Source of the DNA: Pseudoduganella sp.
GTDB lineage: Bacteria; Pseudomonadota; Gammaproteobacteria; Burkholderiales; Burkholderiaceae_D
Assembly (NCBI GenBank): GCA_021323265.1
Contig: JAJTCO010000004.1
Coordinates: 52,774-116,773 of the forward strand
Reading direction: 5' to 3'
Length of the DNA: 64,000 nt
Part shown: in pieces, positions 29,444 to 39,083 of the stretch
How positions within the stretch are numbered: the first letter of the stretch is position 1
Layout: each line of letters starts with the position of its first letter
Position numbers and translations under genes: made by a program
Notes under the pieces: generated by a model
What the model saw: only the letters and a program-made list of their open reading frames with translations
What the model was told of the DNA's origin: nothing
The model's database searches: none

Positions 29444-29857
29444 AGTAATCCAAACCAAAGAAAATTCAAAAAGTACCCGTCTCGCTGCACCGTTACTTCG
29501 CTGTGTCAATCTCGATAGTCTGGTCAGGGCCAGTAGAAGTAGCGCACGCACTCCACTCCGGAAAATTGACAAGAATTTATTTTAGTTTCTTCCTCGAATT
29601 TTAGATAGCGCTTTCAGCGTAATATTTTTATGAGGGGCGCCCCAGCGATTTGGCAGCCCAGATTGCCCCTTGGACGCTTCATAGTTCGAGCCATTGAAGG
29701 ACTTTCCATGAGCGCGGAGATAAATTGCCGACCAGACGATTGAACTAAGTCTAATGACCATTAACCCCTTCAAATCAACCACTCGTCGGATCGGAATGGC
29801 GTAAGCACAGCACCTCAACGAGAATCAAGTTTTCACGCTCCTCAACAAAGGATAGTA

Positions 29858-30301
29858 ATGAAAACCCTACTTCTCGCACTTGTTGCAAGCCTGTCCGTTC
29901 CCGTGCACGCGCAGGAGCAAACGTCCCTGTACAAGGAGATTGCAGCGATGGATAAGGTCTTGTTCGATGCCTTCAACCGCCAGGATGCCGCAGGGGTTAA
30001 AGCTGTATTCTCGACCGACCTCGAGTTCTTTCACGACATGGGCGGCTTACAAAACTACGAGCAAAACGATGAAGCCACCCGCAAGCTGTTCGCCCGCAAC
30101 CTGCAACTGAAGCGCGAACTGGTCCCCGGCAGCATGGAGGTCTACCCCGTAAAAAACTACGGCGCAATCCAAACCGGCCAGCACACCTTCTGCCACATCG
30201 AAAACGGTAAGGATGACTGCGGCACCTTTAAATTCCTGCAAATCTGGAAACGCACCGCGGATGGCTGGAAGCTGACGCGGGTGGTCAGCTACGGCCATTA
30301 A
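29858..30301 (+). CDS. Exported SnoaL/NTF2-like (DUF4440-type) protein
   Basis: 147 aa; signal peptide; MDKVLFDAFNRQDAAGVKAVFSTDLEFFHDMGG...FLQIWKRTADGWKLTRVVSYGH. Confidence 0.8.
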   Translation: MKTLLLALVASLSVPVHAQEQTSLYKEIAAMDKVLFDAFNRQDAAGVKAVFSTDLEFFHDMGGLQNYEQNDEATRKLFARNLQLKRELVPGSMEVYPVKNYGAIQTGQHTFCHIENGKDDCGTFKFLQIWKRTADGWKLTRVVSYGH

Positions 30302-30318
30302 AACAATCCACGATATTC

Positions 30319-30359
30319 TGGCTCCCCGACCTGGATTCGAACCAGGGACCTGCGGATTA
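30319..30359 (-). pseudogene. Truncated tRNA-Asn 3' fragment (41 nt)
   Basis: tggctccccgacctggattcgaaccagggacctgcggatta matches tRNA-Asn with one mismatch, then diverges at the anticodon loop. Confidence 0.85.
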
Positions 30360-30438
30360 GCGCTGCAAACCTCCATGATTTGAAGCTGCACAGCAAATGA
30401 GGCATCATTGCCTTTCAAATAACCCACTGGAGGAAGGT

Positions 30439-31119
30439 ATGCGAAAAGCAGGCGGCTGGGCAGCGCTGGCAGAAGCGCTGATCTATGTGATGGCGTTCAT
30501 CTTCTACGGCGCCGTGCTAGGTCCCCCTGGCGACACCAGCACAGCTGGCAGGCTGGCATTTCTGGCCGAGCACCGCATTGGCATTACCCTGGTCACTCTG
30601 ATCGGCTATGTCGGCTTCGGCGCCTTGCTGGCGGTGCTGGTGGCCGCGCTGCACGAGCACATGAAGCGCGCCGCGCCAATGCTGGCGCAATTGGCGGCTG
30701 TGTTTGGACTGGTGTGGGTAGGACTGGTCATTGCTGCAGGCATGATCAGCAATATCGGCCTCGGCGCCGCGCTCAAGCTGGCGGGCGACAACCCGGAAGG
30801 CGCACGCTCGCTTTGGCTGGCCGTCAGCACCGTGGTCGAAGGCATTGGTGGCGGCAACGAAATTGTCGGGGGCTTGTGGGTGCTGTTAATCAGCATGGCT
30901 GGTCTGCAGGCCGGCATCTTGCCGCGCCCACTGAACTGGCTGGGCCTGCTGGTAGGGGTGACAGGTATCGCGACCGTCTATCCATTGGAAACGTTGACCG
31001 AACTATTTGGCATCAGCCAGATTGCCTGGTTCACCTGGCTGAGCCTGCACTTGTTAAAACCGGCGCGCCCCACCGCCAACCTGCCGCAAGCCACGGGGAG
31101 CACGGGTGCCGCAGTGTAA
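30439..31119 (+). CDS. Polytopic membrane protein (DUF4386-like)
   Basis: MRKAGGWAALAEALIYVMAFIFYGAVLG...; several hydrophobic segments; ATG at 30439 preceded by GGAGGAAGGT. Confidence 0.75.
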   Translation: MRKAGGWAALAEALIYVMAFIFYGAVLGPPGDTSTAGRLAFLAEHRIGITLVTLIGYVGFGALLAVLVAALHEHMKRAAPMLAQLAAVFGLVWVGLVIAAGMISNIGLGAALKLAGDNPEGARSLWLAVSTVVEGIGGGNEIVGGLWVLLISMAGLQAGILPRPLNWLGLLVGVTGIATVYPLETLTELFGISQIAWFTWLSLHLLKPARPTANLPQATGSTGAAV

Positions 31120-31186
31120 GTGCCCTCGGCTGCCGGGCTGGCAAGTGCTCAGCCTCCCGGTTCCAGGCATAGAGCCCAGAAATGCG

Positions 31187-31216
31187 AAAAGCCCAACCGG
31201 CTAAGGTTAGGCTTTT
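31187..31216 (-). terminator. Intrinsic terminator downstream of tRNA-Asn
   Basis: aaaagcccaaccggctaaggttaggctttt. Confidence 0.65.
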
Positions 31217-31224
31217 CAATGTTC

Positions 31225-31300
31225 TGGCTCCCCGACCTGGACTCGAACCAGGGACCTGCGGATTAACAGTCCGTCGCTCTACCGACTGAGCTATCGGGGA
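31225..31300 (-). tRNA. tRNA-Asn(GTT)
   Basis: Same 76-nt tRNA as 12308-12383 with TCCCCGATAGC acceptor; encoded CCA. Confidence 0.97.
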
Positions 31301-31352
31301 AAGGAGGCAGAATTATAGCTGCCACTTCCTATTTTGCAAACCCCTTTTTACC

Positions 31353-32042
31353 TTACATCCCGAGCGACTTCAGTAGCTCATCGGCATCGTCCGCCGTAAT
31401 CGCTTCTGCCTGTGGGGCGGCGGATTTGCTTGCCTGTTCCCGCTCCAGCAGGGTATCGGGATCGACGTCCTCGGTCTTTTCGAAATCATGCAGCTGAATG
31501 AATTCGGTACGGTCAATGGCCAGCTCGAGGTAGAAGATGTTATTGCGCTCGGTGAAGAAGGATACGCGGCGCATTTCCGGCCGATCCAGCGGGGTATCCA
31601 CGCTCAGCATCACCTGCTTGTTCAGTACCAGCATCTTCGGCTGGTTCTGCGTGATATTCGTGTGCAGCTCGCTGCGGACCTTGCCGGTGAAATCGCCGAC
31701 GATCTGGTTCATCAGCTCGCCCATGATGTTCGCCACCTCGTCCGAGGTGAAGGAGTTGGCCAGCTCAGACTTCGGCATGCCCATGCTGAGCATATAGCGC
31801 TCGTAAATCTCCATCGCCGCTTCGGCCGAGAAGTTCAATACCACCAGGCCGGTAAAGCCGCCATCGAACAGCACGAAGCAGCCGATATCCGGCTTCAGGC
31901 CAACTTTCGTGATGCGCTGGACCATGGCCGAATACGTAATCCGGCTTTGCGACGCTACGTTCAGCACGCGGGTGACCGAGCTGCACAGGGTCGTCAACAG
32001 GTCCTCGGTACCGTACACGACCTGTTCTTCTTTTGTAATCAT
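31353..32042 (-). CDS. CheX-like/DUF3334-family protein
   Basis: 229 aa; SFTSDEVANIMGELMNQIVGDFTGKVRSEL CheX-like motif; LLVVNKQ/VMLSVDTPL region. Confidence 0.75.
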   Translation of the reverse strand: MITKEEQVVYGTEDLLTTLCSSVTRVLNVASQSRITYSAMVQRITKVGLKPDIGCFVLFDGGFTGLVVLNFSAEAAMEIYERYMLSMGMPKSELANSFTSDEVANIMGELMNQIVGDFTGKVRSELHTNITQNQPKMLVLNKQVMLSVDTPLDRPEMRRVSFFTERNNIFYLELAIDRTEFIQLHDFEKTEDVDPDTLLEREQASKSAAPQAEAITADDADELLKSLGM

Positions 32043-32268
32043 TATAAAAATATGCTCCGCAATGGTTCGTCATGGCTAGCAAAAAGCCAGAATATTTAGA
32101 GAATAACTGATCCAGTGGCAAAAGCAAAAATGAATGGGGGCAATATGCTGTTGTTGCCACAGCTTTCTCGCAATCGAGCCGGGAACGTTAGCGCAACAAG
32201 CGCAGTCCCGGGCACCAATTATCGCGCAGATCCCGGCTTGCTGGCGCCCTTGCGACGTTCCAACAAAA

Positions 32269-32296
32269 AAAGCCCCGTGAGATTCCACGGGGCTTT
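32269..32296 (-). terminator. Rho-independent terminator
   Basis: Minus strand AAAGCCCCGTGGAATCTCACGGGGCTTTTTTT, downstream of the 32309..33040 gene. Confidence 0.9.
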
Positions 32297-32308
32297 CAGT
32301 CCACAGGC

Positions 32309-33040
32309 TTACTCTTTCGAGGCCGAGTCGATCGACCTGATGACCTTACCCTGCTCGTCCAGCATCTGGATGACGGCCTTGCCGTCGGCGCTCACCATCA
32401 GCATCATACGGGTACGGCCCTTGGCGTCCTTCAGTTGCAAGGACGAATCCTTGTTGCGGGTATTGCCCAGCCAGATGCGGGTTTCGCTCAGGCGCCCTTC
32501 TTCCGAGCGCTTTTTCCAGTATGCGCCTTGCTCGGCTTGCGGCAGCTTGCTGGCCTCTTCGCTGAAACGGTTGATGTCTTCCATCGAAGTGACCTTGAAG
32601 TGCGGGACATCGTTGATCTTGAGACCCGTCTGCTGCGTCGTGGCGCTGTCGATGTTCAGCAGTTGCAGTGCCTGATCCTGGCGGAAGCGGTCAAAGGTCA
32701 GCGACAGACCGGAGGAAATTTTGCCTTCCGGGGTGATGCTGCCTTTCTGGATCAGGCCACCGTTCTCGGTGCCCTCTTCATTAATGAACAACATGCCTGC
32801 GAAGTCGCGGCGGTCGGGACGTGCGCCCTCTTTCCCTTGCTGGAAGTCGCCCGGGAACTGGGCCTTGTTCGAAATGATGATGCGTTTGGTGCCATCCGGC
32901 TCGACGATGTTGATCCGTCCTACGGTGATTTCATCAAAGGTTTCCTTGCGCTCGGTTTTGGCGGCGGTCAGTGCGAACACCGCAGCCAGGGCGGCGGCCA
33001 TCGTGGTGGCGCCGGAGAGGAAGGTACGGATCTGGGACAT
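32309..33040 (-). CDS. Hypothetical protein with N-terminal TM/signal
   Basis: 243 aa; MSQIRTFLSGATTMAAALAAVFALTAAKTERKETFDEITVGRINIVEPDGTKRIIISNKAQFPG. Confidence 0.65.
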   Translation of the reverse strand: MSQIRTFLSGATTMAAALAAVFALTAAKTERKETFDEITVGRINIVEPDGTKRIIISNKAQFPGDFQQGKEGARPDRRDFAGMLFINEEGTENGGLIQKGSITPEGKISSGLSLTFDRFRQDQALQLLNIDSATTQQTGLKINDVPHFKVTSMEDINRFSEEASKLPQAEQGAYWKKRSEEGRLSETRIWLGNTRNKDSSLQLKDAKGRTRMMLMVSADGKAVIQMLDEQGKVIRSIDSASKE

Positions 33041-33074
33041 GAAGTTCTCCTTTTTTATTTGAGGTGGGGGGTAT

Positions 33075-33824
33075 TTAGGTACGTTTGTTTTTCAGGCGAC
33101 GCAGGCGCCATTCGATGAACAGGCCGATGATGCCGCACACGAAAATGGTCGCGCCCAGGTAGTGCAGGATGCGGTTGCCGGCCGGCTTGGCGTACTCCGC
33201 GCCGACCAATTCAAAGCGGCGTTGGCCATTTTCCGCAGCTTCCTTGTAGAAGCTGCCGCGGTTCTCCCGCAGTTCGACCGAAATAGGCCGCGCGCGGGTG
33301 GCTTGGAAGTGCGCCAGTTGCTCGGCAAATTCTTCGGGCGAAATGATCTTCGCTGCCTGCCGGAGCTTGAGGATTTCCTCGTGTTTTTCGAAAATATTCT
33401 CGGCCTCCCCGGCCAGGATCACGCCGGGCGACACATAGCGATAGATCTTGTTGGAGAAGAAGACGCCATCGCTGGCGGCCAGCATCAGCGCAAAGCCGAT
33501 GACCCAGGCCAGGGCGGACCCGTACAGCCAGCGCTTGTAATTGTGGACCTGCACCGCGACAGCCTGCGTGTTGAACTGGCTGACGGCCGGAATGTGGCGC
33601 AGGACCGTGTCCCGGACTTCCTGGTCGACGTCCTTGAGAAAACTTGCCGCATCCATGCCCAGGCCCGACATGATCGTTGCGAACATATCGGCCGATGGGA
33701 TGGATTTATCGTTCTCCAGCTTGGAGAGATAAGACTGCTCGATGCCGATCGCTTCTGCAAATTGCGGTTGGGTTTGCCCCCGTTCCGCCCGGACCTGTTT
33801 GAGCTTTTCGCCGAAATTCATCAC
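33075..33824 (-). CDS. XRE-type HTH regulator with C-terminal TM segments
   Basis: MNFGEKLKQVRAERGQTQPQFAEAIGIEQSYLSKLENDKSIPSADMFATIMSGLG; hydrophobic stretches GSALAWVIGFALMLA and IFVCGIIGLFIEW. Confidence 0.88.
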   Translation of the reverse strand: MMNFGEKLKQVRAERGQTQPQFAEAIGIEQSYLSKLENDKSIPSADMFATIMSGLGMDAASFLKDVDQEVRDTVLRHIPAVSQFNTQAVAVQVHNYKRWLYGSALAWVIGFALMLAASDGVFFSNKIYRYVSPGVILAGEAENIFEKHEEILKLRQAAKIISPEEFAEQLAHFQATRARPISVELRENRGSFYKEAAENGQRRFELVGAEYAKPAGNRILHYLGATIFVCGIIGLFIEWRLRRLKNKRT

Positions 33825-33934
33825 AACCTTTCCAAAACGTTACTGAATGACCCGTATTCTTAGGCATTCATGCAAGACTTGGAAGATGAATATTGACGAA
33901 TTTATATGAATTTTGATGGAATATGCCCGTTAGA

Positions 33935-34183
33935 CTATTGTCCAACGCAAATAATCTTGGTTGCGTACTCGCGGGCCGCCGCTTTTTTCTTGGCTGCCCA
34001 GGCGATCACCTCTTCTGCCTGGGCAATGGTCATCACCGTCGCCTTGTCCTTGTTCTTGATGAAGGACACCCCTTCGAACACCCCCTCCTTGCTGCGCATG
34101 ACCTTGGCGAACACCGGCGGCTTCATTTCACCGTCGCTGATTTTATTTTGCTGAACCAGATATCGCTGATCGTTGGTTTCCAT
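33935..34183 (-). CDS. Small hypothetical protein
   Basis: Start METNDQRYLVQQNKISDGEMKPPVFAKVMRSKEGVFEGVSFIKNKDKATVMTIAQAEEVIAWAAKKKAAAREYATKIICVGQ. Confidence 0.5.
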   Translation of the reverse strand: METNDQRYLVQQNKISDGEMKPPVFAKVMRSKEGVFEGVSFIKNKDKATVMTIAQAEEVIAWAAKKKAAAREYATKIICVGQ

Positions 34184-34438
34184 AATTGCTGCTTTCCATA
34201 GGTAAAAAAGGTAATTCAAGGCTGCCGGGGAAGCCGGCAGTAAAAAAATAAAAAAGAAATGATTAGGTGAATCCGACTTAGTCCTGTATGTTTGGTCTGG
34301 CACTAAATCAAGTCGTCGCTATTGTTGGTCTTTCTCTCCCGTCTCGCCTCGCGCGGTCCAGTTTGATGTCCTCCGTTATCCCTCTTGGTCGAATGTGCAC
34401 ACCGGGCGATTTTGCCCATGCAATCTTAAGGACTAAAA

Positions 34439-34648
34439 ATGACTACTCAAACCGGCACCGTAAAATGGTTCAATGACTCCAAAGGCTTCGGCTTTATCAC
34501 TCCTGATGCAGGTGGCGCGGATCTGTTCGCTCACTTCCAGGACATTCAGTCGAGCGGCTTCAAGAGCCTGTCCGAGAACCAGCGCGTTTCGTTCGAACGC
34601 TCGAACAGCCCGAAGGGCGAAAAAGCCAGCAACATCTGCGTGATCTAA
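34439..34648 (+). CDS. Cold-shock protein (CspA family)
   Basis: [56 protein letters not shown]1/RNP2 motifs. Confidence 0.96.
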   Translation: MTTQTGTVKWFNDSKGFGFITPDAGGADLFAHFQDIQSSGFKSLSENQRVSFERSNSPKGEKASNICVI

Positions 34649-34755
34649 TCATCCGCTGATGCCCGGCGCACCCTCCAGATAGGTTGGGCGCCGGAATAGA
34701 ATAGCCCGCTCGTTCATTCAAGCGGGCTTTTTTACGCCCCTCGCGCCCCGAGGCC

Positions 34756-34783
34756 GCAAAAAGCAAAAAGCAAAAAGCAAAAA
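34756..34783. repeat. Heptanucleotide tandem repeat (GCAAAAA)x4
   Basis: gcaaaaagcaaaaagcaaaaagcaaaaa directly abutting the tRNA-Asn terminator. Confidence 0.9.
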
Positions 34784-34809
34784 GCCCAACCTCGAAAGGT
34801 TGGGCTTTT
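34780..34809 (-). terminator. Intrinsic terminator downstream of tRNA-Asn
   Basis: aaaagcccaacctcgaaaggttgggctttt, near-perfect stem. Confidence 0.85.
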
Positions 34810-34817
34810 CAGTGTTC

Positions 34818-34893
34818 TGGCTCCCCGACCTGGACTCGAACCAGGGACCTGCGGATTAACAGTCCGTCGCTCTACCGACTGAGCTATCAGGGA
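34818..34893 (-). tRNA. tRNA-Asn(GTT)
   Basis: Identical 76-nt sequence to 12308-12383. Confidence 0.97.
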
Positions 34894-34929
34894 TCATTTC
34901 CGACCGCGTTGCGATCAGAGACCAAGATA

Positions 34930-36132
34930 TTACAGAACCTTGGCGATGGCGTCAACTACCACATCGATATTCTTCGAATTCAGTGCGGCAACGCAGATGC
35001 GGCCGGTGTCCACGGCGTAGATCGATTGCTCGCGCAGCTTGCCCACCTGCTCCTTGGTCAGGCCGGAGTAGGAGAACATGCCAACCTGCTCACGCACGAA
35101 ATCGAAATCATGGCCCGGCGCCTTGGCTTTCAGCTTCTGCACGAAGGCTTCGCGCATTTCCTTGATGCGCACGCGCATGCCGGCCAGTTCGTCTTCCCAC
35201 AACTGGCGCAGTTCAGGCGTTGCCAGCGCGGTCGCCACCACCTTGCCGCCATGGACCGGCGGGTTGGAGTAGTTGGTGCGCACGACGCGCTTCAGCTGCG
35301 ACAGCAGGCGTGCCGCTTCCTCGGCGGAGGCGGCGACCACGCTCAGGGCGCCCACGCGCTCGCCGTACAGCGAGAAGGATTTGGAGAAGGAGTTCGATAC
35401 CAGCAGCGGCACGCCGGTGGCGGCGAAGCGGCGCACCACGGCGCCGTCTTCCGCGATGCCCGCGCCAAAGCCCTGGTATGCCATGTCCAGGAACGGCACC
35501 AGGCCGCCCGCCACGACAGCGGCAATCACCTCGTCCCACTGGGACTGGGTCAGGTCGGCGCCGGTCGGGTTGTGGCAGCAGGCGTGCAGCACGACGATGG
35601 CGCCGCGCGGCATGGCCTTCAGCGCAGCCAGCATGGCCGGGAAGTTCACGCCGTGGGTGGTTTCGTCGTAATAGGCGTAGTTGTGGACCTTGAAGCCGGC
35701 GCTTTCGAACAGCGCGCGGTGGTTCTCCCAGCTCGGGTTGCTGATGTAGACGTCGGAATCGGGCGCGAAGCGCTTCAGGAAGTCGGCGCCGATCTTCAGC
35801 GCGCCAGTGCCGCCCAGTGCCTGCACGGTGACGGCACGCTTCTCTTGAATTACGGCGCTGTCGGCGCCAAATACCAGCTCTTGCACAGCCTTGTCGTACG
35901 CTGCCAGGCCTTCGATCGGCAGGTAGGTGCGCGGGGCGTGCTGTTCGATGAGGATTGCTTCCGCCTTTTCCACGCACTTGAGCAGCGGCACTTTGCCATT
36001 GTCGTCATAATAGACGCCTACGCCCAGGTTGATTTTCGCTGGGTTGGTGTCGGCATTAAAGGCTTCGGTGATACCGAGGATCGGGTCGCGCGGGGCCATC
36101 TCGATGGCGCTGAAAACGGAAGGGTTCGTCAT
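34930..36132 (-). CDS. Aspartate/aromatic amino acid aminotransferase
   Basis: Start MTNPSVFSAIEMAPRDPILGITEAFNADTNPAKINLGVGVYYDDNGK; HACCHNPTGADLT; SFSKSFSLYGERVGAL. Confidence 0.93.
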   Translation of the reverse strand: MTNPSVFSAIEMAPRDPILGITEAFNADTNPAKINLGVGVYYDDNGKVPLLKCVEKAEAILIEQHAPRTYLPIEGLAAYDKAVQELVFGADSAVIQEKRAVTVQALGGTGALKIGADFLKRFAPDSDVYISNPSWENHRALFESAGFKVHNYAYYDETTHGVNFPAMLAALKAMPRGAIVVLHACCHNPTGADLTQSQWDEVIAAVVAGGLVPFLDMAYQGFGAGIAEDGAVVRRFAATGVPLLVSNSFSKSFSLYGERVGALSVVAASAEEAARLLSQLKRVVRTNYSNPPVHGGKVVATALATPELRQLWEDELAGMRVRIKEMREAFVQKLKAKAPGHDFDFVREQVGMFSYSGLTKEQVGKLREQSIYAVDTGRICVAALNSKNIDVVVDAIAKVL

Positions 36133-36242
36133 GATAGGATTGGTAACGTTTGGGAGCGGGTCGAAGCAGATTCCTGCCGGCACCCGAACAAAATCCGGTC
36201 AGGGCCACCGACAATCGCATATTCTATCAAAGGTCTGCATTC

Positions 36243-38309
36243 ATGTCTGATTCGCAAAATTCCGGCGCCCCAGCGCCGACTGTCATTACTTTCCCGGATT
36301 CCCCGTACCGCCTGCACCAGCCCTTCCCGCCCGCGGGCGACCAGCCGACGGCAATCGACAGCCTGTGCGAGGGCATCGAGGATGGCCTGTCCTTCCAGAC
36401 CCTGCTGGGTGTGACCGGTTCCGGCAAGACCTACACCATGGCAAACGTCATTGCGCGCATGGGCCGCCCGGCCATCGTGTTCGCGCCCAACAAGACGCTG
36501 GCGGCCCAGCTGTACTCCGAGTTCCGCGAGTTCTTTCCCGAGAACGCGGTCGAGTACTTCGTGTCGTACTACGATTACTACCAGCCGGAAGCCTACGTGC
36601 CGCAGCGCGACCTGTTCATTGAAAAAGACTCGTCGATCAACGAGCACATCGAACAGATGCGCCTGTCCTGCACCAAGTCGCTGATGGAGCGGCGCGACGT
36701 GGTGATCGTGGCCACCGTCTCGGCCATTTACGGTATCGGTAACCCGAACGAATACCACCAGATGATCTTGACGCTGCGCGCCAAGGACCGCGTCTCGCAG
36801 CGCGACATCATCGCGCGCCTGATCCAGATGCAGTACACCCGCAATGAGATGGACTTCGGCCGCGGCACCTTCCGCGTGCGCGGCGACACCATCGACATCT
36901 TCCCTGCCGAGCACGCCGACCTGGCCGTGCGCCTGGAAATGTTCGACGACGAACTGGAGTCCATCCAGCTGTTCGATCCGCTGACGGGCAAGGTCAAGCA
37001 GAAGATCCCGCGCTTTACCGTCTACCCTGGCTCGCACTATGTGACGCCGCGCGCCACCGTGCTGCGCGCCATCGAGACCATCAAGGACGAACTGCGCGAG
37101 CGCCTGGAGTTCTTCCGCCGCGAGAACAAGCTGATCGAAGAACAGCGCCTGGAGCAGCGCACGCGCTTCGACCTGGAAATGATGGCCGAGGTGGGTTTCA
37201 CCAAGGGCATCGAAAACTATTCGCGCCACCTGTCCGGCGCCAAGGCGGGCGAACCGCCGCCGACCCTGGTGGACTACCTGCCGCGCGACGCCCTGATGTT
37301 CCTGGATGAGTCGCACGTGCTGATCGGCCAGCTGTCGGCCATGTACAACGGCGACCGCTCGCGCAAGACCAACCTGGTGGACTATGGCTTCCGCCTGCCG
37401 TCGGCGCTGGACAACCGCCCGCTGAAGTTCGAGGAATTCGAAGGCAAGATGCGGCAGACCATCTTTGTCTCCGCCACGCCGGCCGAGTACGAGAAGAAGA
37501 ATGCCGGCGCCGTGGTCGAGCAGGTGGTGCGCCCGACCGGCCTGGTCGACCCGCAAGTGATGGTGCGCCCTGCCCGCACCCAGGTCGACGACCTGCTGGG
37601 CGAAATCAACGACCGCATCGCCAAGAACGAGCGCGTGCTGGTGACCACGCTGACCAAGCGCATGGCCGAGCAACTCACCGAATACCTGGGCGACCACGGC
37701 ATCAAGGTGCGCTACCTGCACAGCGACGTCGACACCGTGGAGCGCGTGGAAATCCTGCGCGACCTGCGCATTGGCACCTTCGACGTGCTGGTGGGGATCA
37801 ACCTGCTGCGCGAGGGCCTGGACTTGCCGGAAGTGTCGCTGGTGGCGATCCTGGACGCGGACAAGGAAGGCTTCCTGCGTTCCGAGCGCTCGCTGATCCA
37901 GACCATCGGCCGCGCCGCGCGCAACCTGAACGGCGTGGCGATCCTGTACGCGGACAACATGACCGATTCGATGAAGCGCGCGATCGATGAAACCGAGCGC
38001 CGCCGCGCCAAGCAGGTGGCCTACAACGAGAAGATGGGCATTGTCCCGCGCGGCGTGAAGAAGATCATCAAGGACATGATCGACGGCGTCTACAGTGCCG
38101 CAGCGCGCGAACAGTTGGAAGTGGCGGAGGAAGCGGCGAAGTACGAAGCCATGAGCGAGAAGCAGATCAGCAAGGAAATCAAGCGCCTCGAAAAGCTCAT
38201 GCTCGAGCACGCCAAGAACCTGGAGTTCGAAAAGGCCGCGCAGGTACGCGACCAGTTGCACCATCTCAAGGAGCAGCTCTTCGGCGCGCCCGGCGCCGAC
38301 GCGCTCTGA
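36243..38309 (+). CDS. uvrB: Excinuclease ABC subunit B
   Basis: [66 protein letters not shown]-terminal UVR motif. Confidence 0.98.
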   Translation: MSDSQNSGAPAPTVITFPDSPYRLHQPFPPAGDQPTAIDSLCEGIEDGLSFQTLLGVTGSGKTYTMANVIARMGRPAIVFAPNKTLAAQLYSEFREFFPENAVEYFVSYYDYYQPEAYVPQRDLFIEKDSSINEHIEQMRLSCTKSLMERRDVVIVATVSAIYGIGNPNEYHQMILTLRAKDRVSQRDIIARLIQMQYTRNEMDFGRGTFRVRGDTIDIFPAEHADLAVRLEMFDDELESIQLFDPLTGKVKQKIPRFTVYPGSHYVTPRATVLRAIETIKDELRERLEFFRRENKLIEEQRLEQRTRFDLEMMAEVGFTKGIENYSRHLSGAKAGEPPPTLVDYLPRDALMFLDESHVLIGQLSAMYNGDRSRKTNLVDYGFRLPSALDNRPLKFEEFEGKMRQTIFVSATPAEYEKKNAGAVVEQVVRPTGLVDPQVMVRPARTQVDDLLGEINDRIAKNERVLVTTLTKRMAEQLTEYLGDHGIKVRYLHSDVDTVERVEILRDLRIGTFDVLVGINLLREGLDLPEVSLVAILDADKEGFLRSERSLIQTIGRAARNLNGVAILYADNMTDSMKRAIDETERRRAKQVAYNEKMGIVPRGVKKIIKDMIDGVYSAAAREQLEVAEEAAKYEAMSEKQISKEIKRLEKLMLEHAKNLEFEKAAQVRDQLHHLKEQLFGAPGADAL

Positions 38310-38314
38310 CCACA

Positions 38315-38338
38315 GGGTCTGACCCTCGGGTCAGACCC
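38315..38338. repeat. Nested palindrome GGGTCTGACCC-TC-GGGTCAGACCC
   Basis: Perfect 11-bp inverted repeat whose arms are themselves GGGTC-N-GACCC palindromes, between convergent uvrB and peroxiredoxin. Confidence 0.85.
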
Positions 38339-38351
38339 GCCCTACCGGGGT

Positions 38352-39011
38352 TCAGGAAGGCTGCTTGACGATACGCAGATAAGGCTTGGGCGCCTTCCAG
38401 CCTTGCGGGAACAGCGCCTTGGCGTCTTCGTCGCTGACGGACGCGGCGATGATCACATCGTCGCCGTGCTGCCAGTTCACCGGCGTGGCCACCTTATGCT
38501 TGGCAGTCAGCTGGATCGAATCGAGCACGCGCAGGATCTCATCGAAATTGCGGCCGCTGGTCATCGGGTAGGTCATCATCATCTTGATCTTCTTGTCCGG
38601 ACCAATCACGAACACCGAGCGCACGGTGGCATTGGTGGCAGCGGTGCGGCCGTCGGAAGTCCCCGCCTCCTCGGCCGGCAGCATGTTGTACAGCTTGGCG
38701 ACCTGCAGGTCGGTGTCGCCAATCATCGGATACTTCACCACCGCGCCCTGGGTTTCCTCGATATCGGCCGCCCACTTGGCGTGGTTCTCGACCGGGTCGA
38801 TCGACAGGCCGATGATCTTGGTATTGCGCTTGGTGAACTCCGGCTCGATCTTGGCCATGTAGCCCAGCTCGGTGGTGCAAACCGGCGTGAAATCCTTCGG
38901 ATGGGAAAACAGTACGGCCCACTTGTCGCCGATCCACTCGTGGAAATCGATGGGGCCCTGGGTGGTCTGGGCCTTGAAGTTAGGCGCGGTATCGTTGATG
39001 CGCAGCGACAT
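38352..39011 (-). CDS. 1-Cys peroxiredoxin (Prx6-like)
   Basis: Start MSLRINDTAPNFKAQTTQG; FSHPKDFTPVCTTELGYMAKIEPEF; LSIDPVENHAKWAADI. Confidence 0.94.
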   Translation of the reverse strand: MSLRINDTAPNFKAQTTQGPIDFHEWIGDKWAVLFSHPKDFTPVCTTELGYMAKIEPEFTKRNTKIIGLSIDPVENHAKWAADIEETQGAVVKYPMIGDTDLQVAKLYNMLPAEEAGTSDGRTAATNATVRSVFVIGPDKKIKMMMTYPMTSGRNFDEILRVLDSIQLTAKHKVATPVNWQHGDDVIIAASVSDEDAKALFPQGWKAPKPYLRIVKQPS

Positions 39012-39083
39012 GACAGCTCCTTTGATGATTGGCATAGCGGGATCATTATCCTGCCATGCCTGCATTATCAAAGCAATATGTTT

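Noticed and set aside
29217-29585. 122-aa plus ORF containing LPDLDSNQGPTDQQ
   Set aside because: This peptide is the antisense translation of a tRNA 3' end (LPDLDSNQGP), a common false ORF.
29582-29818. 78-aa minus ORF in the AT-richer segment of the tRNA-Asn islet
   Set aside because: No clear RBS or family; may be a remnant, but insufficient support to call a gene.
34201-34260. Hairpin ctgccggggaagccggcag followed by an A-rich run upstream of cspA
   Set aside because: No T-tract in either transcription direction at the right side; not a convincing terminator or riboswitch.
36133-36242. LexA/SOS box expected before uvrB
   Set aside because: No CTG-N10-CAG-like palindrome could be found in the 110-bp upstream region by eye.
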